The notes under the pieces: generated by a model
What the model was told of the DNA's origin: nothing
Seen by the model: only the letters and a program-made list of their open reading frames with translations
Database searches by the model: none
Assembly (NCBI GenBank): GCA_037443425.1
Contig: JBBIOI010000141.1
Coordinates: 1-8,368, forward strand
Direction of reading: 5' to 3'
From: JBBIOI01 sp037443425
GTDB taxonomy: Bacteria > Desulfobacterota > BSN033 > UBA1163
Length of the DNA stretch: 8,368 nt
Shown: positions 1-6,666 of the stretch, piece by piece
Numbering within the stretch: the first letter of the stretch is position 1
Layout of the letters: each line of letters starts with the position of its first letter
Position numbers and translations under genes: made by a program

Positions 1-12
1 TTCTTCCGTGAC

Positions 13-48
13 AAGTATGTAGCATTGGCTTATCTCAATGCTATACTT
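13..48. repeat. Imperfect inverted repeat (hairpin), function unknown
   Basis: The left arm AAGTATGTAGCATTG (13-27) and the right arm CAATGCTATACTT (36-48) are complementary over 13 bp, apart from a 2-nt GT bulge in the left arm, around an 8-nt loop (28-35). Neither strand shows a U-tract after the stem, so it is not a classical intrinsic terminator. It could be the end of a transcript from left of the window, a protein-binding palindrome, or a mobile-element end. The sequence shows only the structure; the role is open. Confidence 0.6.
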
Positions 49-123
49 ATTCCGAAGCATAATTTAATCTCTACCCTCACCTGCGTCAGCTTAATTCTTA
101 TATAAATTGAACGATTCAAGATT

Positions 124-219
124 GTCATTGCGAGGCGAAGCCGAGGAAATCTTTAGAACTGTCATTCCGAGCAAAGCGAGGAATCTATGAGATTGCACGC
201 TCTTCGGGCTCGCAATGAC
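124..219. repeat. Cluster of three REP-like repeat units with inverted ends
   Basis: Three versions of one unit are visible. Unit 1 (124-152) begins GTCATTGCGAG and ends AAATCT. Unit 2 (161-186) begins GTCATTCCGAG and ends GAATCT. Unit 3 (190-219) is in the opposite orientation, AGATT...CTCGCAATGAC. The outer ends GTCATTGCGAG (124-134) and CTCGCAATGAC (209-219) are perfect 11-bp inverted repeats, and units 2 and 3 meet head to head around ATG (187-189) to make a palindrome of about 59 nt. It contains no gene and is more GC-rich than its surroundings. The form is that of dispersed intergenic palindromic repeats (REP/BIME or MITE-like) found in many bacterial genomes; GTCATTGCGAG-type ends are familiar from such repeats. 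Dispersal across this genome is inferred, since only one cluster is visible here. Confidence 0.75.
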
Positions 220-246
220 TGTAAGCAAGAGGTGTAAAACATTTAC

Positions 247-275
247 TTGACTGTGGTATAGATTTTAAGTATAAG
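247..275 (+). promoter_or_regulatory. Sigma70-like promoter for the MBL-fold gene
   Basis: A -35 box TTGACT (247-252) is followed by a 17-nt spacer and a -10 box TATAAG (270-275), each matching five of six consensus positions. It lies about 30 bases before the start codon at 308, which would give a short leader. A second TATAAG (282-287) lies 12 nt further on, inside an 11-bp direct repeat, and might act as an alternative -10. Predicted by inspection only. Confidence 0.55.
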
Positions 276-290
276 GATGAGTATAAGGAT
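268..290 (+). repeat. Tandem 11-bp direct repeat over the -10 region
   Basis: AGTATAAGGAT occurs at 268-278 and again at 280-290, a 12-bp period. The first copy contains the predicted -10 box, and the second lies just downstream of it, around the expected transcription start. It may be a simple duplication of the -10 region or a tandem binding site for a regulator; nothing in the sequence distinguishes these. Confidence 0.5.
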
Positions 291-291
291 T

Positions 292-298
292 GGGAGGT
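292..298 (+). promoter_or_regulatory. Shine-Dalgarno site of the MBL-fold gene
   Basis: GGGAGGT lies 9 nt before the ATG at 308 and is the reason for accepting that ATG, although family members often begin closer to the conserved DNYVD segment at about residue 23. Confidence 0.7.
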
Positions 299-307
299 AA
301 GTAAGTA

Positions 308-1273
308 ATGAAAACAACCAGTAAAACAGAATCGCTTCGTGAAGTAGATCGAATAGAGATAGTCTCTCTTATTGATAACTACGTGGATATACTGCTAAGA
401 AGCACCGATATGGTTACTCGGCCTTTTTTAAGAGATGGAGATGAAATTTCGAGAGACACAATAATCGCAGAACATGGACTATCTCTCCTTGTCAATGTAA
501 AAAGTGAAGAAGAATCTTACAGTATTCTTTTTGATACCGGTCATACTGAAATTGGTGTTCCCCATAATCTTAAGAAACTAAATATTGATATTGGAAACAT
601 TGAAGCAATTGTATTAAGCCATGGACATTTAGATCATACGGGTGCACTTTACCCTATTATTAAATCCCTTTCTAAATCCATTACCCTTATTGTCCATCCA
701 GGGGCCTTTTACTTTCCACGTTTTATTGAGTGGCCTGATGGCAGGATAGACCGATTTCCAAAAACATTAGTTAGAGAGGACCTAATTAATTTGGGTGTAA
801 AGATCCTTGAATCCAAGTCCCCTACATTTATAGCCAATGATATGATTCTTGTAACTGGAGAGATAGAAAGAAAGACAAGTTTTGAAAAGGGATTTCCCTT
901 TGCCAAGATTATTCGAGATGGTAAATTGGTTCAGGACCCAATTTTGGATGATCAATCTCTTATTATTAATTTAAAGGGTAAAGGGTTGGTGGTTATCTCT
1001 GGATGCGCCCACTCAGGCATTGTAAACACTTTGCTCTACGCTAAAAAGATCACGGGTATTGAAAACATACATGCGGTCATTGGAGGATTCCATTTAACAG
1101 GTAAAATATTTGAACCAATCATTGATGATACAATTAAATCTATTAAGCAATTAAATCCGAACATAATCATTCCAATGCACTGTACAGGCTGGAAGGCTAT
1201 ACAACGGTTCGCCGATGCATTTCCTAATGCCTTTATCCTTAACAGTGTGGGATCAAAATTCGAGTTAATTTAA
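308..1273 (+). CDS. MBL-fold metallo-hydrolase, COG1237 / MJ0301-like
   Basis: This is a 321-residue soluble protein of the metallo-beta-lactamase superfamily. The metal-binding signature SHGHLDHTG is at residues 104-112 (His105, His107, Asp109, His110). Further probable ligand motifs follow in the expected order: GCAHSG (His235), GGFHL (His262) and PMHCTG (His291). DTGHT at 76-80 and AEHGLSLLV at 54-62 are typical of the COG1237 branch, whose characterised archaeal member (MJ0301) is linked to an early dihydropterin-ribofuranosylaminobenzene phosphate step of methanopterin-type cofactor synthesis. Most bacterial members have no proven substrate, so none is assigned here. There is no signal peptide or membrane segment, implying a cytoplasmic location. 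It is the only plus-strand gene, has its own promoter and ribosome binding site, and is convergent with the dsr-linked operon, so a direct link to sulfur metabolism is not implied. Confidence 0.85.
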   Translation: MKTTSKTESLREVDRIEIVSLIDNYVDILLRSTDMVTRPFLRDGDEISRDTIIAEHGLSLLVNVKSEEESYSILFDTGHTEIGVPHNLKKLNIDIGNIEAIVLSHGHLDHTGALYPIIKSLSKSITLIVHPGAFYFPRFIEWPDGRIDRFPKTLVREDLINLGVKILESKSPTFIANDMILVTGEIERKTSFEKGFPFAKIIRDGKLVQDPILDDQSLIINLKGKGLVVISGCAHSGIVNTLLYAKKITGIENIHAVIGGFHLTGKIFEPIIDDTIKSIKQLNPNIIIPMHCTGWKAIQRFADAFPNAFILNSVGSKFELI

Positions 1274-1284
1274 GTGTTATACGT

Positions 1285-2664
1285 TTATGAATCCTCATGT
1301 ACTTTTCCACGTGCAAGGGATGCAAAAATTCCTAAAAAGCATAGAATGGAAAACAGAAGAAAAGCAACTCTTAAACTTTTTAAAAATTGTGGATAATAAT
1401 TGGGAAGAATCTGGACCCTTCCGATAAGGATTGAAAAAATAATCATAACTACTCCCATACTGAACATCTGTCCTGTCATACGCATGGTGCCAAGTATCCC
1501 AGAAACTACCCCATAAAATCTCTTCTCCACACAACCCATTACTGCATTTGTATTGGGCGATGAAAATAGGGAAAATCCAAAGCCAAGGATGATAAGACTC
1601 ATAATTATAAAGACTAACCTTGTATCATTACTTAAAAAAATGAACATGGATAGCCCGATAGTGGTTATTGCAAGCCCTATTGAGGCTACAATCTGAGGTT
1701 CAATCCTGTCTGATAAACGACCTGCGAATGGAGAAAATATTGCCTGCATGACAGGTTGGGAAACTAAAATAATACCAGCATTCTGTGGACTAATCCCTTT
1801 TATTAACTGGAGGTATAGACTCAATAGGAAGCTTACAGCATAGGTTGCGCTGTAATGAATGAATGCTGCAAGGTTTGAAAATGCAAGTGCCTTATTATTT
1901 ATAAACAATCTCATATCCCATATTGGATCCGTAACCATTAATTCTAATTTAATAAATAAAACGATTCCTAAGAACCCACACAATAATAACCAGATCCCTG
2001 AGGTTGATGGTAATAAAGAGAAACCATACATGATTGTAATAAGTGTCAGACTATAGATAACCGATCCTTTCAAATCAAAACTTTCTCCCTTTGCCTCTGC
2101 CCATTCTCCTTTCAATTGCCATAATATGAAGGCAATAATAATCCCTCCAAGAATGATGTTAACAAAGAAGATACTCCTCCAGCCAAATTGTTGTGTAAGG
2201 AATCCTCCTAAAAAAGGACCCAGAGAAATCCCTGAATAAACTGCTGCTAAATTTATCCCTAAAACCTTTCCCCTTTCTCCTGGAGGGAAAATAGATGTTA
2301 CGATTGCAACACCATTGGTATGGATCATTGCACCCCCAATGCCCTGAATAATCCGTAGCGAAATGATCATGAATGGGGAATTGGAAAATATTAGGATGAA
2401 GGATATTATCGTGAAAATCCATATCCCGATATTAAAAATTCTTTTTCTCCCTGAAATATCACCTAACTTTCCAAATGGAACAATCAACATCGCCGATGAA
2501 AGAAGATAGGCAGTAACAACCCAGTTGAGTGTAATTGCATTCATCCCAAACTCTTTTCCGATCGATGGAAGTGCGATGTTTATTGAAGCTCCTCCAAAAG
2601 GAGTAAGGAATGATCCCAATGTAGAAATAATAAGGGCTGCCCTTTTAAATTTTTCTTCATTCAT
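1285..2664 (-). CDS. MFS transporter, DHA2 (14-TM, EmrB/QacA-type) family
   Basis: This is a 459-residue polytopic inner-membrane protein with about 14 hydrophobic segments, the usual size and topology of DHA2 drug:H+ antiporters. MFS motif A is seen as GKLGDISGRKR (65-75), motif B as RIIQGIGGAM (104-113), and motif C as SGISLGPFLGG (144-154) followed by FGWRSIFFVN. A second motif-A-like segment, GRLSDR, is at 315-320. The family exports hydrophobic compounds by proton antiport; the substrate here cannot be read from the sequence. It is the last gene of the minus-strand run, starting 25 nt after the precorrin-2 dehydrogenase stop, so it is probably co-transcribed with the dsr/siroheme genes. 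No good Shine-Dalgarno sequence precedes the ATG, so translation may be weak or the true start may differ slightly. Its stop codon is 11 bp from that of the convergent hydrolase gene. Confidence 0.88.
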   Translation of the reverse strand: MNEEKFKRAALIISTLGSFLTPFGGASINIALPSIGKEFGMNAITLNWVVTAYLLSSAMLIVPFGKLGDISGRKRIFNIGIWIFTIISFILIFSNSPFMIISLRIIQGIGGAMIHTNGVAIVTSIFPPGERGKVLGINLAAVYSGISLGPFLGGFLTQQFGWRSIFFVNIILGGIIIAFILWQLKGEWAEAKGESFDLKGSVIYSLTLITIMYGFSLLPSTSGIWLLLCGFLGIVLFIKLELMVTDPIWDMRLFINNKALAFSNLAAFIHYSATYAVSFLLSLYLQLIKGISPQNAGIILVSQPVMQAIFSPFAGRLSDRIEPQIVASIGLAITTIGLSMFIFLSNDTRLVFIIMSLIILGFGFSLFSSPNTNAVMGCVEKRFYGVVSGILGTMRMTGQMFSMGVVMIIFSILIGRVQILPNYYPQFLKSLRVAFLLFSILCFLGIFASLARGKVHEDS

Positions 2665-2689
2665 AGTTCAGAAATATATTTTAAACAGA

Positions 2690-3334
2690 CTATTCAATCT
2701 TTAATGTATCGAACAATAATTGCCTTGCCTTTTTTAAATTGCCTCTTCTTAAAAAGACTAAAAGTTTATCAACATCAATTATTGATTCCCATTTTTTTCT
2801 ACTTATTCGAATACCCCCTTTTTTCATCCGTGCTCGAATATCACCGATAAGATTGGTCAACAATTCATACTCTCTTGCGAAATCTTTTTCTATCATCTCT
2901 CTTATCTTTTTTGCCATATAGGGACTTTTCCCACCTGTTGAGATAGCTATAGTGATAGTCCCTCTTCGAAAAAAAGAAGGAACAATAAAATCAGATAGTT
3001 CTATATCATCTACAACATTTACGATTGCCCCTGCCTTTTTAGAATCTTCAGAAATCTTTCTATTTACCTCTTTGTCGCCTGTTGCAGCCACAACGATCTT
3101 TGCACCCTTAATATCCCTTCTTCGATATGAACGTCTTATAAGTTGAATAGACCTTTTCTTGGAAAATTCTAATAGACTCTTACTAAACTCAGGACTAATA
3201 ACACTCACCCTTGCCCCACACTCTGATAAGGTTTTAATCTTCCGATAAGCTACATTTCCGCCACCAATAACAACACACTTCTTATCTTTGATATTCAAAA
3301 ATATTGGATAATAGAAGATGTACTGAGATCTCAT
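2690..3334 (-). CDS. Precorrin-2 dehydrogenase / sirohydrochlorin ferrochelatase-like (Met8/SirC/CysG-N)
   Basis: This NAD-dependent enzyme oxidises precorrin-2 to sirohydrochlorin; some family members also insert iron to give siroheme. From the ATG at 3334 it has 214 residues, near the usual length of free-standing Met8/SirC proteins. The Rossmann motif VIGGGNVAYRK is at about 22-32, VVAATGD at 81-87, NVVDD at 106-110 (aligned with the catalytic Asp of CysG/Met8p) and STGGKSP at 132-138 (aligned with the SSGGTSP serine loop of CysG). A basic helical C-terminus follows. An in-frame TTG at 3358 would add eight residues and overlap cobA by 11 nt. ATG is preferred because homologues begin just before the YYPIFL segment and it leaves a 13-nt gap after the cobA stop, though neither start has a clear Shine-Dalgarno site. 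Whether it also has ferrochelatase activity is not visible; the symbol is left blank because sirC, met8 and cysG-N usage differs. Confidence 0.88.
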   Translation of the reverse strand: MRSQYIFYYPIFLNIKDKKCVVIGGGNVAYRKIKTLSECGARVSVISPEFSKSLLEFSKKRSIQLIRRSYRRRDIKGAKIVVAATGDKEVNRKISEDSKKAGAIVNVVDDIELSDFIVPSFFRRGTITIAISTGGKSPYMAKKIREMIEKDFAREYELLTNLIGDIRARMKKGGIRISRKKWESIIDVDKLLVFLRRGNLKKARQLLFDTLKIE

Positions 3335-3347
3335 AAATTTTATCTTT

Positions 3348-4100
3348 TTATTTTCCAAACCATTTCAAGTCCTTATAGAGATTAACGACTTGTCCCACAA
3401 CTATAATGGATGGTGGCCTCAACATCTCTTTCTTTACTTTATCAACAATGTCTTCAAGGGTTCCGACAACACATCTCTGCCTTGGGGTTGTCCCTTCTGT
3501 GATTACCGCGATGGGTGTTGAAGGCGCTTTATTATTTCTAATCAACCCTTCAACTATGTTGGAAAGATTTCCAAGGCCCATGAGGATAACAATTGTATCT
3601 GCATTCGATGACAATCTATCCCATAGTTCATTCGAAGATTCTCCTCTTTGCGAAGCCTTATGGCCTGTCACAACCGTGAAGGATGATGAAATACCACGAT
3701 ATGTGACAGGAATCCCAGCATAAGCAGGAACTGAAATGGCTGATGAAACCCCGGGTACAATTTCAAAGGGAATATTGTTCTTTGATAGATAAAAGGCCTC
3801 CTCACCTCCCCTGCCTAAAACAAATGGATCCCCCCCTTTTAATCGCACAACCGCCTTTCCTTCACGCGCCTTTTTAACCAGAAGCTCGTTTATCATTTCT
3901 TGCTCCCATGAATGGTGGGTTGATGCTTTTCCAACATATATCTTTTCAGAATCTGCTCGTGCCTGATTTAGTATACGCTCGTCAATCAGTCTATCATAGA
4001 CTATCACGTCGGCCTTTTTTAAATATTTCAAACCCTTTATTGTTATCAATTCAGGGTCTCCGGGCCCTGCACCCACAAGATAGACTTTACCAATTTCCAT
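3348..4100 (-). CDS. cobA: Uroporphyrinogen-III C-methyltransferase (SUMT)
   Basis: This 250-residue S-adenosylmethionine-dependent enzyme methylates uroporphyrinogen III at C2 and C7 to make precorrin-2, the branch point to siroheme and cobalamin. The full set of SUMT motifs is present: VGAGPGDPELIT (9-20), the DRLID segment (36-40), VRLKGGDPFVLGRGGEE (85-101), VPGVSSA (115-121) with IPVTYRG (130-136), VTGH (144-147) and the C-terminal PPSIIVVGQVV (229-239). The length matches stand-alone SUMT, with no fused uroporphyrinogen-III synthase or CysG dehydrogenase domain; that dehydrogenase is the next gene. The ATG is preceded by TAGGAGAA about 7 nt upstream. It begins 21 nt after the dsrP stop, so it is probably in the dsr operon, and its product should be siroheme for the sulfite reductase DsrAB. 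In organisms with the Ahb pathway it also feeds heme synthesis. Confidence 0.94.
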   Translation of the reverse strand: MEIGKVYLVGAGPGDPELITIKGLKYLKKADVIVYDRLIDERILNQARADSEKIYVGKASTHHSWEQEMINELLVKKAREGKAVVRLKGGDPFVLGRGGEEAFYLSKNNIPFEIVPGVSSAISVPAYAGIPVTYRGISSSFTVVTGHKASQRGESSNELWDRLSSNADTIVILMGLGNLSNIVEGLIRNNKAPSTPIAVITEGTTPRQRCVVGTLEDIVDKVKKEMLRPPSIIVVGQVVNLYKDLKWFGK

Positions 4101-4121
4101 CTTTGGTTCTCCTAAACCACT

Positions 4122-5456
4122 TTAATCAGTCCCGGGCAGATAAGATCTTGCCCTTTCTTCAATCTGGGCAATTGATTTTCCTCTTCCTTCATGAATCTCC
4201 CAAATTGGAATGATTGGAAAGAATTTTGTAAAAAGGATATAGAGGAGGGAAAAGAATGAAAGGCATCCGATCAGGATTGACCATTCCACCCAGGTTGGTA
4301 TGTAAAAGGCACCCTCGAGCGGAATCCTCTGTCTGGTTAATGTTGGAACAATGATGACAAATCGCTCAAGCCACATTCCTATATTGATGGAAATAGAAGC
4401 TATAAGTGTTCCTTTAATCGTACGATTCTTTGGGAATGCAAGTATTGGAAATGGTATAACAAAACATAGGATTATATGGGCCCAAAAGAGGGGTGCATAT
4501 TGGCCTTTAATCTTAGACCAGAAGATTGCCATCTGAGAAGGTTCATTTCCATAGATGGTCGTGATATTTTCACCCAATGTGAAGTATAGCCAAAGCAGTG
4601 TCATTGCCAAAAGCAGTGTCCCGAGGTTATAAAAATGAACGGGCTTGAGATAATCTTCAAGATGATAAACCTTTCTAATAATAGCCATAATGGTGATAAC
4701 TGTTGCAATCCCTGAAAACAAGGCACCTGCTACAAAGTATGGACCAAAAATAGCACTATGCCACATTGGCTGAATAGTCATGGCAAAAACATACGAAACC
4801 ACTGTATGAACAGTGATCATGATAGGTATAACAAGGATAGAAACATAAAGAATGGCTTTTTCCAATCTATGCCATTGTTCTGGGGTTCCTCTAAATCCAA
4901 GCGAAAGGATCTCATATAGCCACTGCCTTTTCTTCATCCCTATATCTCTCATTAATGCAATATCCGGAATTAATGCAAGATAAAGGCAGATAGAACTTAC
5001 TGTTAAATAAGTAGCGATACTACAAACATCCCACAGAAGTGGTGATCGAAAATGTGCATATCGGATAGCGTATAACATTCGATCAGGCCTTCCTAAATCA
5101 ATCAAAACACTTCCAACGCCGAAGAACAGAATAAATACTGTTGTAAGTTCTGAAAGCCTGCTTATCGGCCTTCGCCATTCAGCCTTTACAATCCGAAGAA
5201 CTGCTGAAATAAACGTTCCCGCATGACTGATACCAATAAAGAATACAAAGTTTGTTATATAAACACCCCAGAAGATTTGCCTTGAAAGACCAGTGACTCC
5301 GAGGCCTATACGATACTGTGTGATATAGGCGTAAAACCCCCATAGAATAAGTGCAATAAGAAGTGAAATGGTGATATAAAAGCCTTTCCCAGTCTTTCTT
5401 ACGTGTTCAAGCAAAGGAATCTCTTTATCGATTAATATATTTTCCTTGTTTAGCAT
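4122..5456 (-). CDS. dsrP: DsrP, NrfD/PsrC-family membrane quinone-interacting subunit
   Basis: This 444-residue integral membrane protein has about ten predicted helices (approximate residues 26-46, 61-85, 104-123, 141-165, 201-228, 237-262, 276-298, 320-341, 349-370 and 390-412). Segments typical of the NrfD/PsrC superfamily are ISHAGTFISAVLRI (76-89), a Glu at 103 (SELTT) and LIDLGRPDRM (118-127). In the DsrMKJOP complex DsrP exchanges electrons with the quinone pool and with the periplasmic DsrO. The frame is open up to 5519, overlapping dsrO by 35 nt. The ATG at 5456 is preferred because AGAGGGGG lies just upstream and the additional 21 residues are hydrophilic and not family-like. It follows dsrO by 28 nt, a gap occupied by a perfect inverted repeat overlapping the ribosome binding site. 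The C-terminal tail after residue 412 is short and hydrophilic. Confidence 0.9.
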   Translation of the reverse strand: MLNKENILIDKEIPLLEHVRKTGKGFYITISLLIALILWGFYAYITQYRIGLGVTGLSRQIFWGVYITNFVFFIGISHAGTFISAVLRIVKAEWRRPISRLSELTTVFILFFGVGSVLIDLGRPDRMLYAIRYAHFRSPLLWDVCSIATYLTVSSICLYLALIPDIALMRDIGMKKRQWLYEILSLGFRGTPEQWHRLEKAILYVSILVIPIMITVHTVVSYVFAMTIQPMWHSAIFGPYFVAGALFSGIATVITIMAIIRKVYHLEDYLKPVHFYNLGTLLLAMTLLWLYFTLGENITTIYGNEPSQMAIFWSKIKGQYAPLFWAHIILCFVIPFPILAFPKNRTIKGTLIASISINIGMWLERFVIIVPTLTRQRIPLEGAFYIPTWVEWSILIGCLSFFSLLYILFTKFFPIIPIWEIHEGRGKSIAQIEERARSYLPGTD

Positions 5457-5461
5457 ATCTT

Positions 5462-5481
5462 CCCCCTCTCTTAAAGAGAGG
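5462..5481 (-). promoter_or_regulatory. dsrP ribosome binding site within an inverted repeat
   Basis: Read on the minus strand, CCTCTCTT (5481-5474) and AAGAGAGG (5472-5465) are a perfect 8-bp inverted repeat about one base, realistically a 6-bp stem with a 5-nt loop. The 3' arm runs into GGG (5464-5462), so the Shine-Dalgarno GAGAGGGGG is half paired. The dsrO stop codon lies three bases before the stem, so ribosomes finishing dsrO could open it. Translational coupling of dsrP to dsrO is an inference from this arrangement. Confidence 0.55.
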
Positions 5482-5484
5482 AAT

Positions 5485-6261
5485 TTATAAGATATAGAAG
5501 ACCTTTGGTTTTGTCCCAAGCTCAGGCTGTCTTTGAAGAACGTGTCTTTCTGAAAGGACCCTTCTTATCTCTGAATCAGGGTCATTAATATCTCCGAAAA
5601 TCAACGCCCTCTCCTTACATCTCTCTACACATGCCGGTAAAAGTCCTTTGGCCAATCTCTCCTCACAGAAATTGCACTTTTCGACTACCCCCTTTGTCCT
5701 TGTTGGAAATTCAATATTTACTTTTTGGATAAAAGGCCTTGGATCTCTCCAATTAAAACTCCTTGACCCATATGGACATCCAGCCATACAGTACCTGCAT
5801 CCGATACAGCGATGAAAGTCCATCATAACTATGCCATCTTCCCTTTTCCACGTAGCCCTTGTCGGACAGTATTTTATACAGGGTGGATCCTCACATTGAT
5901 TACAAAGTACAATTACAGGTCTCCTTTTATATTCCTTTTCATTGAATTCATGGACGTGTTCGGGAAAGGCCTTTTCAAATTCAATCGTCCAGACCCATTT
6001 AATCTCCTCTTTAACATATCCAATATTTGGTACATTATGGATGCTATGACATGCATCAATACAATCCTTACAACCATCTTTTGAGGCCCAGCATTTCTTT
6101 AAGTCTATTGCCATTGCCCATCGTTTACCATGAAAATAGTTAGGCGCAGGCGAGGGCTCAATAGGTTTGATCTGAGAAACAACTTCCCACCCAGGCTTTG
6201 CAATTAGGCCTAAAAAGCTGAGGCCTGCTATTTTTAAGAATCCCCTTCTTCCTAATTCCAT
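5485..6261 (-). CDS. dsrO: DsrO, Tat-exported periplasmic ferredoxin-like subunit
   Basis: This 258-residue electron-transfer protein has a short twin-arginine signal, GRRGFLKIAGLSFLGLIA (4-21), directing folded export to the periplasm. No clear AxA cleavage site is seen, so it may stay anchored. Sixteen cysteines in four groups (57/64/67/71, 120/123/128/132, 152/155/158/162 and 196/199/211/215) fit four [4Fe-4S] clusters, as in the DmsB/NrfC/PsrB family. The groups include CNQCEDPPCIKYCP and CIGCRYCMAGCP. In the DsrMKJOP complex DsrO sits beside DsrJ on the periplasmic face and passes electrons to or from the NrfD-like DsrP, encoded next. The start lies 3 nt after the dsrJ stop with only a weak upstream purine run (AGGGAAAAG), suggesting translational coupling. 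The Tat motif immediately after the ATG confirms the start. Confidence 0.93.
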   Translation of the reverse strand: MELGRRGFLKIAGLSFLGLIAKPGWEVVSQIKPIEPSPAPNYFHGKRWAMAIDLKKCWASKDGCKDCIDACHSIHNVPNIGYVKEEIKWVWTIEFEKAFPEHVHEFNEKEYKRRPVIVLCNQCEDPPCIKYCPTRATWKREDGIVMMDFHRCIGCRYCMAGCPYGSRSFNWRDPRPFIQKVNIEFPTRTKGVVEKCNFCEERLAKGLLPACVERCKERALIFGDINDPDSEIRRVLSERHVLQRQPELGTKPKVFYIL

Positions 6262-6264
6262 GGA

Positions 6265-6666
6265 CTATCTTTTCCCTAACTCAATCTGTTTTGGATAGAT
6301 ATGGCAATCCCAGCATTTATTAGTTACTCCCATATAATTATGACATTGATCGCAGAATTTTGTTTTATCACTATGACATTCCATACAGGTCCGATTCAAG
6401 CTCATTTGATATCTCTTTTTATTGCTTGCCTGATAGACCCTCAATCCATTTCTTACTACTGATAACCTCCAATCTTCGAGAATACTCTTATGATTAACCC
6501 TTATATATTCTTTTGCCTCTATACAATCCTTCTTATCTTTTGGGGTCTCAAGTTTTGGAACATATGTACTTTTGCCGCTGACTGTGTTATGCCATAATGG
6601 ATAAGTGACTAATCCAACAAATATGATAAGACCTATGATGATCTTTTCCCCATCATAAAGTCTCAT
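6265..6666 (-). CDS. dsrJ: DsrJ, membrane-anchored triheme cytochrome c
   Basis: This 133-residue protein has an uncleaved-looking N-terminal membrane anchor (about 8-25) and a periplasmic domain with three CxxCH heme c sites: CMECH (94-98), CDQCH (105-109) and CWDCH (118-122). The non-heme Cys48 in CIEAKEYIRVNH fits the conserved cysteine that is the proposed distal ligand of an unusual His/Cys heme in DsrJ of Allochromatium vinosum. Size and architecture are those of DsrJ. It is the periplasmic heme subunit of DsrMKJOP; its redox partner is not established. The start codon overlaps the dsrK stop as ATGA, implying coupled translation, and dsrO follows after 3 nt. My recollection is that many homologues have Met after the conserved His of the NH(M) segment, where this protein has Lys60; Met88, just before heme 1, is another possible ligand. 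The ligand assignment is inference. Confidence 0.93.
   Translation of the reverse strand: MRLYDGEKIIIGLIIFVGLVTYPLWHNTVSGKSTYVPKLETPKDKKDCIEAKEYIRVNHKSILEDWRLSVVRNGLRVYQASNKKRYQMSLNRTCMECHSDKTKFCDQCHNYMGVTNKCWDCHIYPKQIELGKR

Noticed and set aside
13..48. Intrinsic terminator
   Set aside because: No run of T follows the stem on the plus strand and none on the minus strand.
124..219. CRISPR-like repeats
   Set aside because: Only three diverged units, one of them inverted, with very short unequal gaps; there are no spacers of regular length and no cas genes.
2665..2689. Separate promoter for the MFS gene in the AT-rich 25-bp gap
   Set aside because: TATATT-like bases are present, but no -35 box at suitable spacing is found; the AT-richness is typical of the window.
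3335..3358. TTG start for the precorrin-2 dehydrogenase
   Set aside because: It adds eight residues with no family match and overlaps cobA; the ATG at 3334 fits homologous N-termini better, though neither start has a clear ribosome binding site.
3406..3723. Plus-strand open frame of about 105 codons opposite cobA
   Set aside because: It is antisense to a gene with a full set of SUMT motifs, has no family-like sequence or good ribosome binding site, and is a reading-frame shadow.
3908..4213. Plus-strand open frame spanning the cobA/dsrP junction
   Set aside because: It crosses two well-supported minus-strand genes and shows no recognisable domain.
5457..5519. Extended dsrP start at 5519
   Set aside because: It would overlap dsrO by 35 nt and add 21 hydrophilic residues not typical of the family, while the ATG at 5456 has a good ribosome binding site.
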